A stretch of 41,453 bases of DNA from a virus. The stretch covers positions 1-41,453 of the IMG/VR virus record IMGVR_UViG_3300021083_000107; one strand, given 5' to 3'. The position numbers were made by a program, and so were the translations under genes. This document shows positions 16,947 to 24,530 of the stretch, in pieces (the first letter of the stretch is position 1; each line of letters starts with the position of its first letter). The notes beneath the pieces were generated by a model. The model worked only from the letters and a program-made list of their open reading frames with translations. It did no database searches and had not been told where the DNA came from.

Positions 16947-17731
16947 AGGCTAAATCCCCAACTAATGTTGTCATACCCTACGCCTTGCCAAACATCCCAA
17001 CCGCCGGAGCCGCCAGAACGCGCTCTTATCCAATCAGGTTGATTGTCCTGACAATTACTGCCTTCATTTCCATCTGCTGTCCTAGCTTGCATAATAATTT
17101 CTTCGGCCATGCGGGCTTGCATTTGCATCAACGGCAAATTCATGGCAATGCCTGGACATAAAAAAGCCGCCAAAGATGCTACAAATGCAGCTTCAAATTG
17201 CGAATCCCAAATCGTTGGAATTGGTTGATTAACAATATAATTAAGTTGAGCCTGATCTTGATTAGTAAGGATAACGCTAATAGGACTTCCGCTTGAATTT
17301 GTGCTGTAAGCAACCTTAAAAGGGATTTGACCACGACCACGAAAATAAATAGGCGCTGGAACACTACCAGTTGTATAATTCGTGCCACTTAACTGGGCCG
17401 GATACGTAGGAACAATAGCTCGTGCTTTAAGCATGTCAGTAGGGGCTGCATACATATAAAGCCAAGGTGTAGGAACGGTTAAACCATAGCCAGTAGTTCC
17501 ACCTTCAGGCGTACCTGCTGCCGCTCCCAATATTGACAATGAAGCTTGCTGAGATAAACAATTCCACCAAGCAGTTCGCGCTAAAGATTGAAATGTAGGA
17601 AGATACAAAAGATTGCAAGCATTTGCGGCAACACTTTGATCGCTAGGAAATACGCTGCTTATGGTTGATTTGCCGCCTATTGCCATTAAAGATCGTTGGC
17701 ATAGACTTAATTGGCTTGATGCTGATGTCAC
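16940..17731 (-). CDS. Tail tubular protein A-like adaptor (T7 gp11-like)
   Basis: 263 residues. The N-terminal pattern 'LCQRSLMAIGGKSTISS', then 'SVAANACNLLYLPTFQSLAR', matches gp11-type proteins that form the ring between portal and nozzle. 'AAPTDMLKARAI' and a helical 'FEAAFVASLAAFL' segment follow as usual. A C-terminal Gly/Trp-rich extension is present. It stands directly before the nozzle gene in the same order as T7 genes 11 and 12. Confidence 0.8.
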   Translation of the reverse strand: MTSASSQLSLCQRSLMAIGGKSTISSVFPSDQSVAANACNLLYLPTFQSLARTAWWNCLSQQASLSILGAAAGTPEGGTTGYGLTVPTPWLYMYAAPTDMLKARAIVPTYPAQLSGTNYTTGSVPAPIYFRGRGQIPFKVAYSTNSSGSPISVILTNQDQAQLNYIVNQPIPTIWDSQFEAAFVASLAAFLCPGIAMNLPLMQMQARMAEEIIMQARTADGNEGSNCQDNQPDWIRARSGGSGGWDVWQGVGYDNISWGFSLC

Positions 17732-17742
17732 GCTTCACCTGC

Positions 17743-18120
17743 TTAATAATACAGGTTGCGACCTTTATTGCCACGACCTTTGAGTTTCTTTTTTGGCATT
17801 TCCTCACGTTCGAATTCGGCTTCTTCTGCCTGCTCGTTCTCACAACTCATAAATTTGATTTGCAGACTAACGCGGCATTTTTCACCGTCTTCATTTTGTT
17901 CAGTGTTAATCCCCGTAACTTCCGCCATACAAAACAAATGAATCAAATCGCCAATTTCGCAATTTTCATCCAAACCAAGCTTTTCAAGTTCAGCATCACA
18001 AAGTGTAATTTGAAGGCCATAAGGATATTTAGGAACAGATTCGCCTAGAGCAAATGGAACGCCCATCGACTTTTCATCTTCAAGGCTTCGCGCCATATCT
18101 ACCATACGTGGCATTTTCAT
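17743..18120 (-). CDS. Capsid-staple-like small virion protein
   Basis: 125 residues. The central block 'YPYGLQITLCDAELEKLGL', followed by 'GDLIHLFCMAEVTGI' and 'CRVSLQIKFM', is a conserved unit in small phage proteins annotated as capsid staple proteins, which tie capsomers together. The C-terminus is a basic KKKLKGRG tail preceded by an acidic stretch. The gene starts 9 bases after a TAG that ends the glycosyltransferase and is in the same frame as it. The family assignment is from memory of the motif and is moderate. Confidence 0.5.
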   Translation of the reverse strand: MKMPRMVDMARSLEDEKSMGVPFALGESVPKYPYGLQITLCDAELEKLGLDENCEIGDLIHLFCMAEVTGINTEQNEDGEKCRVSLQIKFMSCENEQAEEAEFEREEMPKKKLKGRGNKGRNLYY

Positions 18121-18129
18121 TTTAAACCC

Positions 18130-18852
18130 CTAAGCCGCAAGATTTTCAATTTCATCAACAGAAATAGGTCGGATATCTTCAGCCACATGCTCTACTGGAG
18201 TCACAGTTGTTACTTTTGGAAACATATATTCATATTCACCAATATGCCCAATTTCTTGCGATAAATCATGATCGCAAAACATTTTTACGCCATGAACACG
18301 TAAAAGCGTCGAAAAATAAACATCCGATCCAACATAATCTTGTTTTTCTTCAAGCCAACGGATTTCAAAACGAGGCTTAGGAATTTCTCTAAAAGACGAC
18401 ACGCGAGCCAAAAAACTTGCACCCCCCATGGAAGAGACTTCTTGTAATCCTGTCTTACCAGTTGAATTCAAGCGGTTGCCGCTGGTGTCGCACAAAATAC
18501 CCTTAACTTCATTAATATCATGCATAGTTTTGTGACGATAATTGGTTGTCACAACGTCTTTATTGTGCTGAATAAGACGATCAACAATATTGTTAGGAAA
18601 TGTCATATCGTCATCTAAAGATAACCAATGGGTGTAATTCCCATTAATCATCTCATCGACAAATTTTTCTTGGGCTATAGGAAGAACGCTAACTTGGCCG
18701 TATGAACGAAACTGGACATCTTGAAGTTTATATCCAGATACGCCAATGCCAGTTGTCATCAAATAGGACATAAGTCCTACAAGGGAAGAACCAAATTTGC
18801 CCTTCCAATCCCTGTTACTGGCCACGCTAACATAAAGCCTTACATTCTCCAT
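18130..18852 (-). CDS. GT-A-fold glycosyltransferase
   Basis: 240 residues. 'HWLSLDDDMTFP' contains an Asp-rich metal and sugar-nucleotide motif (D80-D82) after a strand, as in GT-A glycosyltransferases. A later 'GGASFLARVSSF' and 'EIGHIGEYEY' segment fits the acceptor half of phage-borne GT2-like enzymes. There is no transmembrane segment. It is embedded between capsid-associated and tail genes, so a virion protein is a reasonable acceptor, but host surface glycan or nucleotide targets are equally possible. It ends with TAG in frame with the next gene. Confidence 0.7.
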   Translation of the reverse strand: MENVRLYVSVASNRDWKGKFGSSLVGLMSYLMTTGIGVSGYKLQDVQFRSYGQVSVLPIAQEKFVDEMINGNYTHWLSLDDDMTFPNNIVDRLIQHNKDVVTTNYRHKTMHDINEVKGILCDTSGNRLNSTGKTGLQEVSSMGGASFLARVSSFREIPKPRFEIRWLEEKQDYVGSDVYFSTLLRVHGVKMFCDHDLSQEIGHIGEYEYMFPKVTTVTPVEHVAEDIRPISVDEIENLAA

Positions 18853-18863
18853 TAAAATCCTCT

Positions 18864-19391
18864 TTACGACAGACGATCAACCCAGAAATTAGAACCTGCG
18901 TTAAGCGTAGTAGCCGTTGCATTGCTGACATTTTGCGAGAAAGATAGCGCAAAAGTACCTGCCGTTGCAGCTGAAATCGTACCTGTAACGTTAACTGTAG
19001 TAACCAATCCTGTGTAAGCTAAAAGATTGCTGGACAGGGCCGTAATATTACCTTGTGCAGCCACCGTAGCGGTATTGTAAGCCCATGTATCAGCAGACAA
19101 AGTTGTCGCCGTAGCTGTGCCAGTAAATTGAAGCTTTAGACCGCCAGATGCACCGTTAGTTACCGACAAATAAACGTCAAAAACGTAAACGCCAGCGGCT
19201 TGCAAACTAACTGACATGCCGCTTGACGTAATAACCGTAGTCGAAGTTACCGAAACGCTATTGGCAAGATACGTGCTGCCCTCAAAGTTAGTGATTTGCG
19301 TAAGACTGAATTGCTCAGTCGTAGCCGCAGGATAACCGTTTCCAGAAATACCCTGTACGATTACTAGTTCGTTACCAATAGGATTTGCCAT
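18864..19391 (-). CDS. Beta-sandwich virion protein, possible head decoration or fibre-like
   Basis: 175 residues from the ATG at 19391 (AAGGGA upstream; the upstream TTG is not needed). The sequence is almost all beta-prone with Thr/Ser/Val/Ala repeats such as 'SVSVTSTTVITSSGM', 'GVYVFDVYLSVTNG' and 'FALSFSQNVSNAT', the pattern of a C1q/TNF-like jelly roll. Not identified at family level. Its position between head and tail genes suggests a virion surface component. Confidence 0.6.
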   Translation of the reverse strand: MANPIGNELVIVQGISGNGYPAATTEQFSLTQITNFEGSTYLANSVSVTSTTVITSSGMSVSLQAAGVYVFDVYLSVTNGASGGLKLQFTGTATATTLSADTWAYNTATVAAQGNITALSSNLLAYTGLVTTVNVTGTISAATAGTFALSFSQNVSNATATTLNAGSNFWVDRLS

Positions 19392-19393
19392 GA

Positions 19394-19801
19394 TCAATCA
19401 TTCCCTTCTTTTTCGCCACCTTTAGTGGCTTTGTCTAAAATTTTGTCTTTCTTTTCGTGCGATTGCATTTCTTTTTGATGTTCGGTTTCGCCAAGCTCTT
19501 TTTCATGGCGAGAATGCATTTCTTTCATTTCTTTTTCGTGACGAGTATGCATGTCTTTTTTATCAGTTTTGCCAACCGTGTCATGCATAGCGTGTTCATG
19601 TTCATGGCGGCTGTGCATATCATGACGTTCTTTGACGTGACGGACATGTGCTGGCATTACTTCATGATTATCGGATTCTTTCATGGTTTCATCGTTGCCA
19701 GATTTTTTGGAATCTTTCTCAATACGGCTAATTTCCATATCGCCGTCTTCTCCACGTTTCATCGTAGGCGATTTGCCATACATACGCGATGCTCTGCTCA
19801 T
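19394..19801 (-). CDS. His/Met-rich, highly charged repeat protein
   Basis: 135 residues. The central part repeats a unit of the type MH-S/T-RHEKE: 'ERHDMHSRHEHEHAMHD', 'MHTRHEKEMKEMHSRHEKE', then 'HQKEMQSHEKKDK'. Lys/Glu on either side predict a long single helix or coiled coil with His and Met on one face, which could bind divalent metal. No family recognised. It overlaps the preceding gene by 4 bases (ATGA) and is followed by the beta-sandwich gene. Confidence 0.6.
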   Translation of the reverse strand: MSRASRMYGKSPTMKRGEDGDMEISRIEKDSKKSGNDETMKESDNHEVMPAHVRHVKERHDMHSRHEHEHAMHDTVGKTDKKDMHTRHEKEMKEMHSRHEKELGETEHQKEMQSHEKKDKILDKATKGGEKEGND

Positions 19802-20082
19802 TTTTTAACCTTTCCATACATAGATTTCATAAGAGCCTTAGCCCCAACGTGCTTTTTCTTATGTGCTTCTTTTTCAAACGTTTCAGCTAAACGAGCTTCT
19901 TTGCCAAGCTTACCTGGTGCATTTTTTTCTTCTTCAGCGTATTCATGAACGGATTTACCGGCAGCTTTTGCTTTAGCCGTAAAAATCCCTTTATGACTTT
20001 CGGGAACTGCTTTTTTCATCCATTTCTTTTTTGGTTTTTCAGACATTGATTTTGCACCATCAACAAGATTGGACATTACCAT
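19798..20082 (-). CDS. Small basic conserved phage protein
   Basis: 94 residues, strongly basic. 'WMKKAVPESHKGIFTAKAKA' followed by 'HEYAEEEKNAPGKLGKEARLAETF' recalls a short lysine-rich protein common near capsid genes in phages, where a helix 'KxxRLAETL' ends the unit. Function unknown; DNA or scaffold contact is possible from the charge. Start ATG at 20082 or 20076. Confidence 0.6.
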   Translation of the reverse strand: MVMSNLVDGAKSMSEKPKKKWMKKAVPESHKGIFTAKAKAAGKSVHEYAEEEKNAPGKLGKEARLAETFEKEAHKKKHVGAKALMKSMYGKVKK

Positions 20083-20087
20083 TTAGA

Positions 20088-20564
20088 TTAACCAAGTTTT
20101 TCAATTTTAGAAGCACGTTCTTCATTGTTTGCAACAAAGTCAGAAGTTGTTTCTGGGTTAACTTTTTGGATGCGCTTTTTGCTATTCATTTTAGCACCCA
20201 TGATTTTAACGCCATTGGGATTTTGAACCGTTTGCAAGCGACGAGCATCTTCTGAAGCGTTGGCGATCATTTCATCTTTAGTGCGTGGACGACCGGCATA
20301 ATAACGGCCATTGCGTTCAGCTACAACGCGGGCGCTTTCTTCCAAGGCGTCAACATATTTTTCAAACGCTTCCCGCGCAAGTTCATTCATTGGTTCCATA
20401 TCTTCGTTTGGCGTATCATAAAGAACAATGAGTTCGCCTGCTGGATGCAGCGTGTCATCTGGGCCAAAAAATCCCTGTTCATTAAGAATACGATAAACAG
20501 GCCGATCTTGCGGAATAGCAGGATCGCGTTTTTGAACGGGAGGGGCTGTAAAAAGCTGAACCAT
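20088..20564 (-). CDS. Hypothetical head-region protein
   Basis: 158 residues with AAAGGAG ahead of the ATG at 20564. The N-terminal half ('RPVYRILNEQGFFGPDDTLH', 'GELIVLYDTPNEDMEP') has the look of small head-completion or head-tail proteins; the C-terminal half is helical and charged. No family recognised. It directly follows the cement-protein gene. Confidence 0.6.
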   Translation of the reverse strand: MVQLFTAPPVQKRDPAIPQDRPVYRILNEQGFFGPDDTLHPAGELIVLYDTPNEDMEPMNELAREAFEKYVDALEESARVVAERNGRYYAGRPRTKDEMIANASEDARRLQTVQNPNGVKIMGAKMNSKKRIQKVNPETTSDFVANNEERASKIEKLG

Positions 20565-20620
20565 AAAGTCTCCTTTGTTTAGAAAAACCCGTGACCATTT
20601 CTGACCACGGGGTATTTGTA

Positions 20621-21178
20621 TTAACCGGCAATAAAATTCGAAGCGTATTGATTGCCCAGCAAACCAGCTTTTGTGCCAGCAAAGCTTGGAGGATTTAGCG
20701 TTATAAACGAATTGACGCTAAGGGTAATGGTCGTGTTCGATACCGTGTAAACAAGCTTGTAAAAGCGAGGAAGTGCTTCGCCCATAGCTGCCAAGGTAGG
20801 CGGTACAGGAAAGTACAAAACAGAACCAGCGTACAGCATCGTACTGCCAGAAAGTGCAGCGGACGTGTAAATGGTAGTGTAAGTTCCTTGACCATACGAA
20901 CCGCTATCAGGAGCTGCCTGCAAGGTGATTGTCATGGTTCCGGTTACTGTCGTGACGGTATTAATCGTTACGACAACATAAGGTTGCGCCATTCCATCGC
21001 CGACACCGTAATCAACGCCGATTGCAGTATTGGTTGCAGGGAAGCCATTAATCATTGCGGGAGCAGTGCCTGAGCCAGCACCCGTAATATCAATGATGGT
21101 GGAGGTTGTGGTTGTATTAGCAATTGCTAGTACAGTGTTGACCGCCGTATTGAAAGAAAGTGAATTGTCGAGATACAT
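20621..21178 (-). CDS. Bbp16-like capsid cement protein
   Basis: 185 residues. It begins with 'MYLDNSLSFNTAVNTV', then a string of Thr/Val-rich strands, 'PYVVVTINTV', 'MTITLQAAPD', 'YFPVPP', and 'RFYKLVYTV', and ends 'LNPPSFA'. The layout fits the cement protein that follows the major capsid gene in BPP-1-like phages and stabilises the shell. It is encoded immediately after the capsid gene, with AAGGAG as Shine-Dalgarno sequence. The family call is by layout and synteny. Confidence 0.7.
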   Translation of the reverse strand: MYLDNSLSFNTAVNTVLAIANTTTTSTIIDITGAGSGTAPAMINGFPATNTAIGVDYGVGDGMAQPYVVVTINTVTTVTGTMTITLQAAPDSGSYGQGTYTTIYTSAALSGSTMLYAGSVLYFPVPPTLAAMGEALPRFYKLVYTVSNTTITLSVNSFITLNPPSFAGTKAGLLGNQYASNFIAG

Positions 21179-21189
21179 TATTTTGCTCC

Positions 21190-22254
21190 TTACGACAGTG
21201 TTGCTTCAGTGTTGGTCAAAGCATCGACCACACGGATGGGGATATCGCGGAAGGCCAATACAGGATCACCTGCAAAATCCTTACTCGACAACAAAACGTT
21301 TTTGTCGCGAATAGCTTGGATATCCAAGTTTTCACGAACAGTACGGTTGCAATACCAAGCTGGATTAATACCAGGTGCTGGTTCACGAGGACTATCACTT
21401 TCAGTAATGCCAGAAGCGCGACGAGTAAGGGTCGGCAACTTAACAACTGCACGCGACATCAAAGCAAACAAGTCAGGAGGTGTCGTTGAGAACAATCCGC
21501 CTGCGTTTGTAGTCGTATCAATGTTGCAGATACGAACCGTATAGCGCCAATCCTTAACAGCTAGGCCGCACTTCCAGCAGAAATAGCTGGTGTAACCTTC
21601 AAACTGGTTGCCGTTGGTATCGTAAAGAGCGCGAACGTCACCCTTGTCTTCATACTGAAGACCAGCTGGCGAACCTTTGGGGAAAATACCAAACAAAGTT
21701 TCATCGCCCCACCCACCAAGCCACAAAGAGGCGTTGGCTGATGCTGTACCGCCAGCATTAAGTACGTTTACGGCATTCTTCGCATTTGAAGACGTAATCG
21801 TATTATACTGAGGTGCAAGACCCGTAAACTGTTGTGGGTTTGTGGCTTCGTTCGAGTAGAACAGAGCCGAAGCGATCTGCTGGCTAAGACCTTCGATGTG
21901 CGCCATATCTTGCGACAAGCGGAAAGCATCTACATCACCGTTCAAAGATGCTTCAGACTTATCTACCAAGCTGTAATCAACCAATTCGCCAATGGCAAAC
22001 TGGAACTGAGCTTGGAGGGGTTTTGTGGACGCAACGCCTTGGTTGTTGCCACGCCATGTACCTTGCGGCAAACCAGCGCGAACCGAGATTTTGTGGCCAA
22101 GAGGAAGATTGCCTTCCTTCCAGATAATATCCTTCAGGACTTCGTTGCATTGAGAAAGCAATTCTGCAATGTCAGCAACTGCACCATCGGGATCGACGCT
22201 TCGTGCCCAATCAACGAGATTTGGTAGGACGTTATAGCTAAATGCACCAGCCAT
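21190..22254 (-). CDS. Major capsid protein (Bbp17-like, HK97 fold expected)
   Basis: 354 residues. Features include 'LVDWARSVDPDGAVADIAELL', 'GNLPLGHKISVRAGLP', 'GTWRGNNQGV' as a loop, 'YSLVDKSEASLNGD' and 'FRLSQDMAHIEGLSQQIA', and a 'LWLGGWGDETLFGIFPKGS' region. These match major capsid proteins of the BPP-1 group. The gene has a strong GAAGGAG, as expected for the most abundant product, and lies between scaffold and cement genes. Confidence 0.85.
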   Translation of the reverse strand: MAGAFSYNVLPNLVDWARSVDPDGAVADIAELLSQCNEVLKDIIWKEGNLPLGHKISVRAGLPQGTWRGNNQGVASTKPLQAQFQFAIGELVDYSLVDKSEASLNGDVDAFRLSQDMAHIEGLSQQIASALFYSNEATNPQQFTGLAPQYNTITSSNAKNAVNVLNAGGTASANASLWLGGWGDETLFGIFPKGSPAGLQYEDKGDVRALYDTNGNQFEGYTSYFCWKCGLAVKDWRYTVRICNIDTTTNAGGLFSTTPPDLFALMSRAVVKLPTLTRRASGITESDSPREPAPGINPAWYCNRTVRENLDIQAIRDKNVLLSSKDFAGDPVLAFRDIPIRVVDALTNTEATLS

Positions 22255-22338
22255 ATTATTAGCTCCTTCTAAGGGATGGGACGATTCACATCGTTCCAGT
22301 TATGCCTTGCTAAAGGGCGATAATTACTTCGAGAAGTG

Positions 22339-23187
22339 TTAGCTTTTCTTCCCGTAAAATCTTTGTTTGCGCGAAACTTGTTGAGCGGGTGGAGTTCCGG
22401 CAGGGACAGCCGTAGGCTCAGAAAGATTCGCGGTAGCTTTAGCAAAAGCGCGAATAACAGCTGGATGATTGCCAATGCCCGTTGTTTGCATAAGCGTTCT
22501 AAGTTCCTTTTGCTGTTCCTCACTTCCGCCATGACGACGAATAAATTCACGTGCCGCAGCAGCAGTCTCGTCTTTACGATTTCCGCCAATTTCAGGATCT
22601 TTAACAAAAGAATCGTACCAATTTTGAGTTTGGTTTTTCCAAGATTCTTTGTAAGCTTCTGCAATTTTTTCGGCAACCGCTTGTACGTTTTCAATATAAC
22701 GATCAATGATTTTCTGTCCAAACTTTTGAACTAAAGCATGGTCTGCTTTAGACTCAAGTTCAAATTCAGCAAACATTTTGTTAACTTCTCCCAATTGGGT
22801 TTGGTCAACAGTCATATTTTCAGGAAACTTCCACGGCTCATAGGATGGCAACGGAGCTGGTTCATCAGACTGGTCGCCCTTTTCCTCTTTGTTTGCTTCA
22901 GTCGCTTTTTCAGCGCCATCAGCAGAATCTTGTTTAGTGTCTACTTTAATGTCCGACTTAACCTCAGATTTTAAATCTTTTGGTTCAGTTTTAATTTCTG
23001 TCGAAACATCAGATTTATTATCAGATTTAATTTCTGTAGATACTTCGGTTTTTACATCAGCTGATGTCGTATCTACAACGTCACTACCCAATACGGTATC
23101 CATAGATGCCGATGCGCTCTCTGTTGATAAAACAGGAGCAGATTGTACTGGCTCTGATGCCGTAACATTAACCACTTCTTCAGTCAT
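22339..23187 (-). CDS. Capsid assembly scaffolding protein
   Basis: 282 residues, acidic and hydrophilic. The first 100 residues contain degenerate Lys/Ser/Asp/Glu repeats such as 'TEVSTEIKSDNKSDVSTEI'. Middle and C-terminal parts are helical, with 'DPEIGGNRKDETAAAAREF' and 'GIGNHPAVIRAFAKA', a signature of phage scaffolds, and a basic end 'RKQRFYGKKS'. It should be removed after shell assembly. The start (ATG 23187) has a weak ribosome site. A TATAAT at 23201-23196 just upstream lacks a -35 partner. Confidence 0.8.
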   Translation of the reverse strand: MTEEVVNVTASEPVQSAPVLSTESASASMDTVLGSDVVDTTSADVKTEVSTEIKSDNKSDVSTEIKTEPKDLKSEVKSDIKVDTKQDSADGAEKATEANKEEKGDQSDEPAPLPSYEPWKFPENMTVDQTQLGEVNKMFAEFELESKADHALVQKFGQKIIDRYIENVQAVAEKIAEAYKESWKNQTQNWYDSFVKDPEIGGNRKDETAAAAREFIRRHGGSEEQQKELRTLMQTTGIGNHPAVIRAFAKATANLSEPTAVPAGTPPAQQVSRKQRFYGKKS

Positions 23188-23246
23188 GGTTAAATATTAT
23201 ATAGAAAATTTATGCCAATTAATATCCTACGGAAGCATGACGTACG

Positions 23247-23447
23247 TTAAATATGCAATGAGCCATTGGAAACTAAAATTGCAACAGCGTGCGGAATATT
23301 ATGAGCTTCAATTTTATTCCTTACAGACAGAACGTGAGTCTTTATTGTTGTTATTTCCAATTTAAGATTTTGTGCAGCTTCTTGGCATGTTAATCCATTT
23401 GCCAAAAGCATCATAACTTGCTGTTCTCTAGGACTCAGTTTCTTCAT
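23247..23447 (-). CDS. Stand-alone LuxR-type (GerE) HTH protein
   Basis: 66 residues that are almost entirely a LuxR C-terminal HTH: 'LSPREQQVMMLLANGLTCQE' for helices 1-2, then 'AAQNLKLEITTIKTHVLSV' with the recognition helix, then 'RNKIEAHN'. There is no receiver or ligand domain. AGGA precedes the ATG, and the gene overlaps the Bbp19-like gene by 20 bases. It may regulate late genes or the host. The DNA-binding fold is clear; the target is unknown. Confidence 0.85.
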   Translation of the reverse strand: MKKLSPREQQVMMLLANGLTCQEAAQNLKLEITTIKTHVLSVRNKIEAHNIPHAVAILVSNGSLHI

Positions 23448-23757
23448 TTTTTCCTGCTTCTTTACGCATTTTTATACAAAGTTCAGGGGCAGCTTCTTCA
23501 ATTTCCATCCAAATCATTTTACCAAGGTTAGCCATTCCGATATTGCAATAAGTTTCGTGAGAATCCCCACGGACAATAGGATTTCCAAACATAAAGCTGG
23601 CTTCAAGTATATGGTATATCCATGCGCGTCCTTCTTTAACGGACATAATCCCACGTATAACTTCGTCGCGCTGTATTTTTGCGCGAGCGGCCTTTTTGCG
23701 TGCTTTATTAACTTGTTCTTTGTCGTCAGCATTATACTGATCTTCTTCTTCAATCAT
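23428..23757 (-). CDS. Bbp19-like phage protein
   Basis: 109 residues from the ATG at 23757, which forms a TAATG overlap (an ATG at 23772 would add five residues). The conserved part is 'SVKEGRAWIYHILEASFMFG' followed by 'GDSHETYCNIGMANLG' and 'EIEEAAPEL', the pattern of Bbp19-family proteins encoded between portal and scaffold in BPP-1-like phages. Their role is not established. Lys/Arg-rich helix at the start. Confidence 0.75.
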   Translation of the reverse strand: MIEEEDQYNADDKEQVNKARKKAARAKIQRDEVIRGIMSVKEGRAWIYHILEASFMFGNPIVRGDSHETYCNIGMANLGKMIWMEIEEAAPELCIKMRKEAGKNEETES

Positions 23758-24026
23758 TATAATTTTGCCCATCTAACATTGATGTCATGAAATAATGCGG
23801 TCACAGCCGATACAATTTGTGACCACGTAGAAGACCCATGGCATATTTGAGTAAACACATGCCCGTTGCTCTCAATATAAGCCACGCACATTCCGGTTAA
23901 TTCACCACGCTCTGCTTTTTGATTAAGGTCCTCCAATAAACAAATAATGGAGGTAGGCGTATCACCTGTGGGTAAATGTGATTCCGTTAACGCAATAATT
24001 TCAGCTGATTTGCGTTCTTTGGGCAT
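23757..24026 (-). CDS. Hypothetical small head-region protein
   Basis: 89 residues. 'LTGMCVAYIESNGHVFTQICH' is the core, a strand-turn-strand unit seen in small proteins near phage portal genes; the rest is alpha/beta. Function unknown. It is coupled by TAATG overlaps on both sides. Confidence 0.6.
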   Translation of the reverse strand: MPKERKSAEIIALTESHLPTGDTPTSIICLLEDLNQKAERGELTGMCVAYIESNGHVFTQICHGSSTWSQIVSAVTALFHDINVRWAKL

Positions 24027-24340
24027 TAGTTGATAATAAGCTTTTGCGGACGGCTTTCATCAAGAGCAGCAACGGATTTCTTTTGTTTGCCATCTATCAT
24101 TTGCAAAACATCAAAACGAGACATTGGTTTTGATTTCCATAAACTAACACCATGATTATGGATTTCGTCCAAAAGTTCACTAACATCGGCCCAAATTGGG
24201 TGATTTTGCAAACGAGACATTTGCATAGCCGCAGATGATGCTTGCCTTAAACCTTCAACAAAAAACTCAAATGTTTCTCTTTCAGTAATGGGTGTAAGAG
24301 ATTTATCTTTTGCATCTGTTGCATTAATGCCTATTGACAT
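24026..24340 (-). CDS. Small helical protein, paralogue of the preceding gene
   Basis: 104 residues. It shares with the 24324-24530 product the pattern F-x-x-G-L-x-x-x-S-x-A-A-x-Q-M, then a Pro ten residues later and a Leu-rich helix, so the two arose by tandem duplication. This copy has an extra 30-residue C-terminal extension rich in Lys/Ser. It overlaps its neighbour by 17 bases. Function unknown. Confidence 0.6.
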   Translation of the reverse strand: MSIGINATDAKDKSLTPITERETFEFFVEGLRQASSAAMQMSRLQNHPIWADVSELLDEIHNHGVSLWKSKPMSRFDVLQMIDGKQKKSVAALDESRPQKLIIN

Positions 24341-24530
24341 TTTCCACCTTTATGCCGCTTCCTTTAATGGCCATATTAATTGCTTTATCTCGAACCGCTA
24401 TAAGCTTTTCTTTAATTGGCAAAAATCGTGGATCTTGATGCGAATGAACCATTTGCGCCGCAGCACCACTAGATTTTGTCAATCCGTCAATAAAACGTTT
24501 TAGAATTTCAGTTTGTTTTTCTTCGGTCAT
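24324..24530 (-). CDS. Small helical protein following the portal
   Basis: 68 residues: 'EILKRFIDGLTKSSGAAAQM', a His/Asp/Pro turn, then 'IKEKLIAVRDKAINMAI'. Paralogous to the next gene. The start overlaps the portal stop (ATGA). Unknown role, perhaps a head-assembly accessory. Confidence 0.6.
   Translation of the reverse strand: MTEEKQTEILKRFIDGLTKSSGAAAQMVHSHQDPRFLPIKEKLIAVRDKAINMAIKGSGIKVENVNRH

Noticed and set aside
16934-18048. Plus-strand hydrophobic frames opposite the tail and capsid-staple genes
   Set aside because: They lie entirely within well-supported minus-strand genes and lack start signals.
23196-23201. Perfect TATAAT on the minus strand just ahead of the scaffold ATG
   Set aside because: No -35 box at any usual spacing and the mRNA would be nearly leaderless; kept only as a remark.
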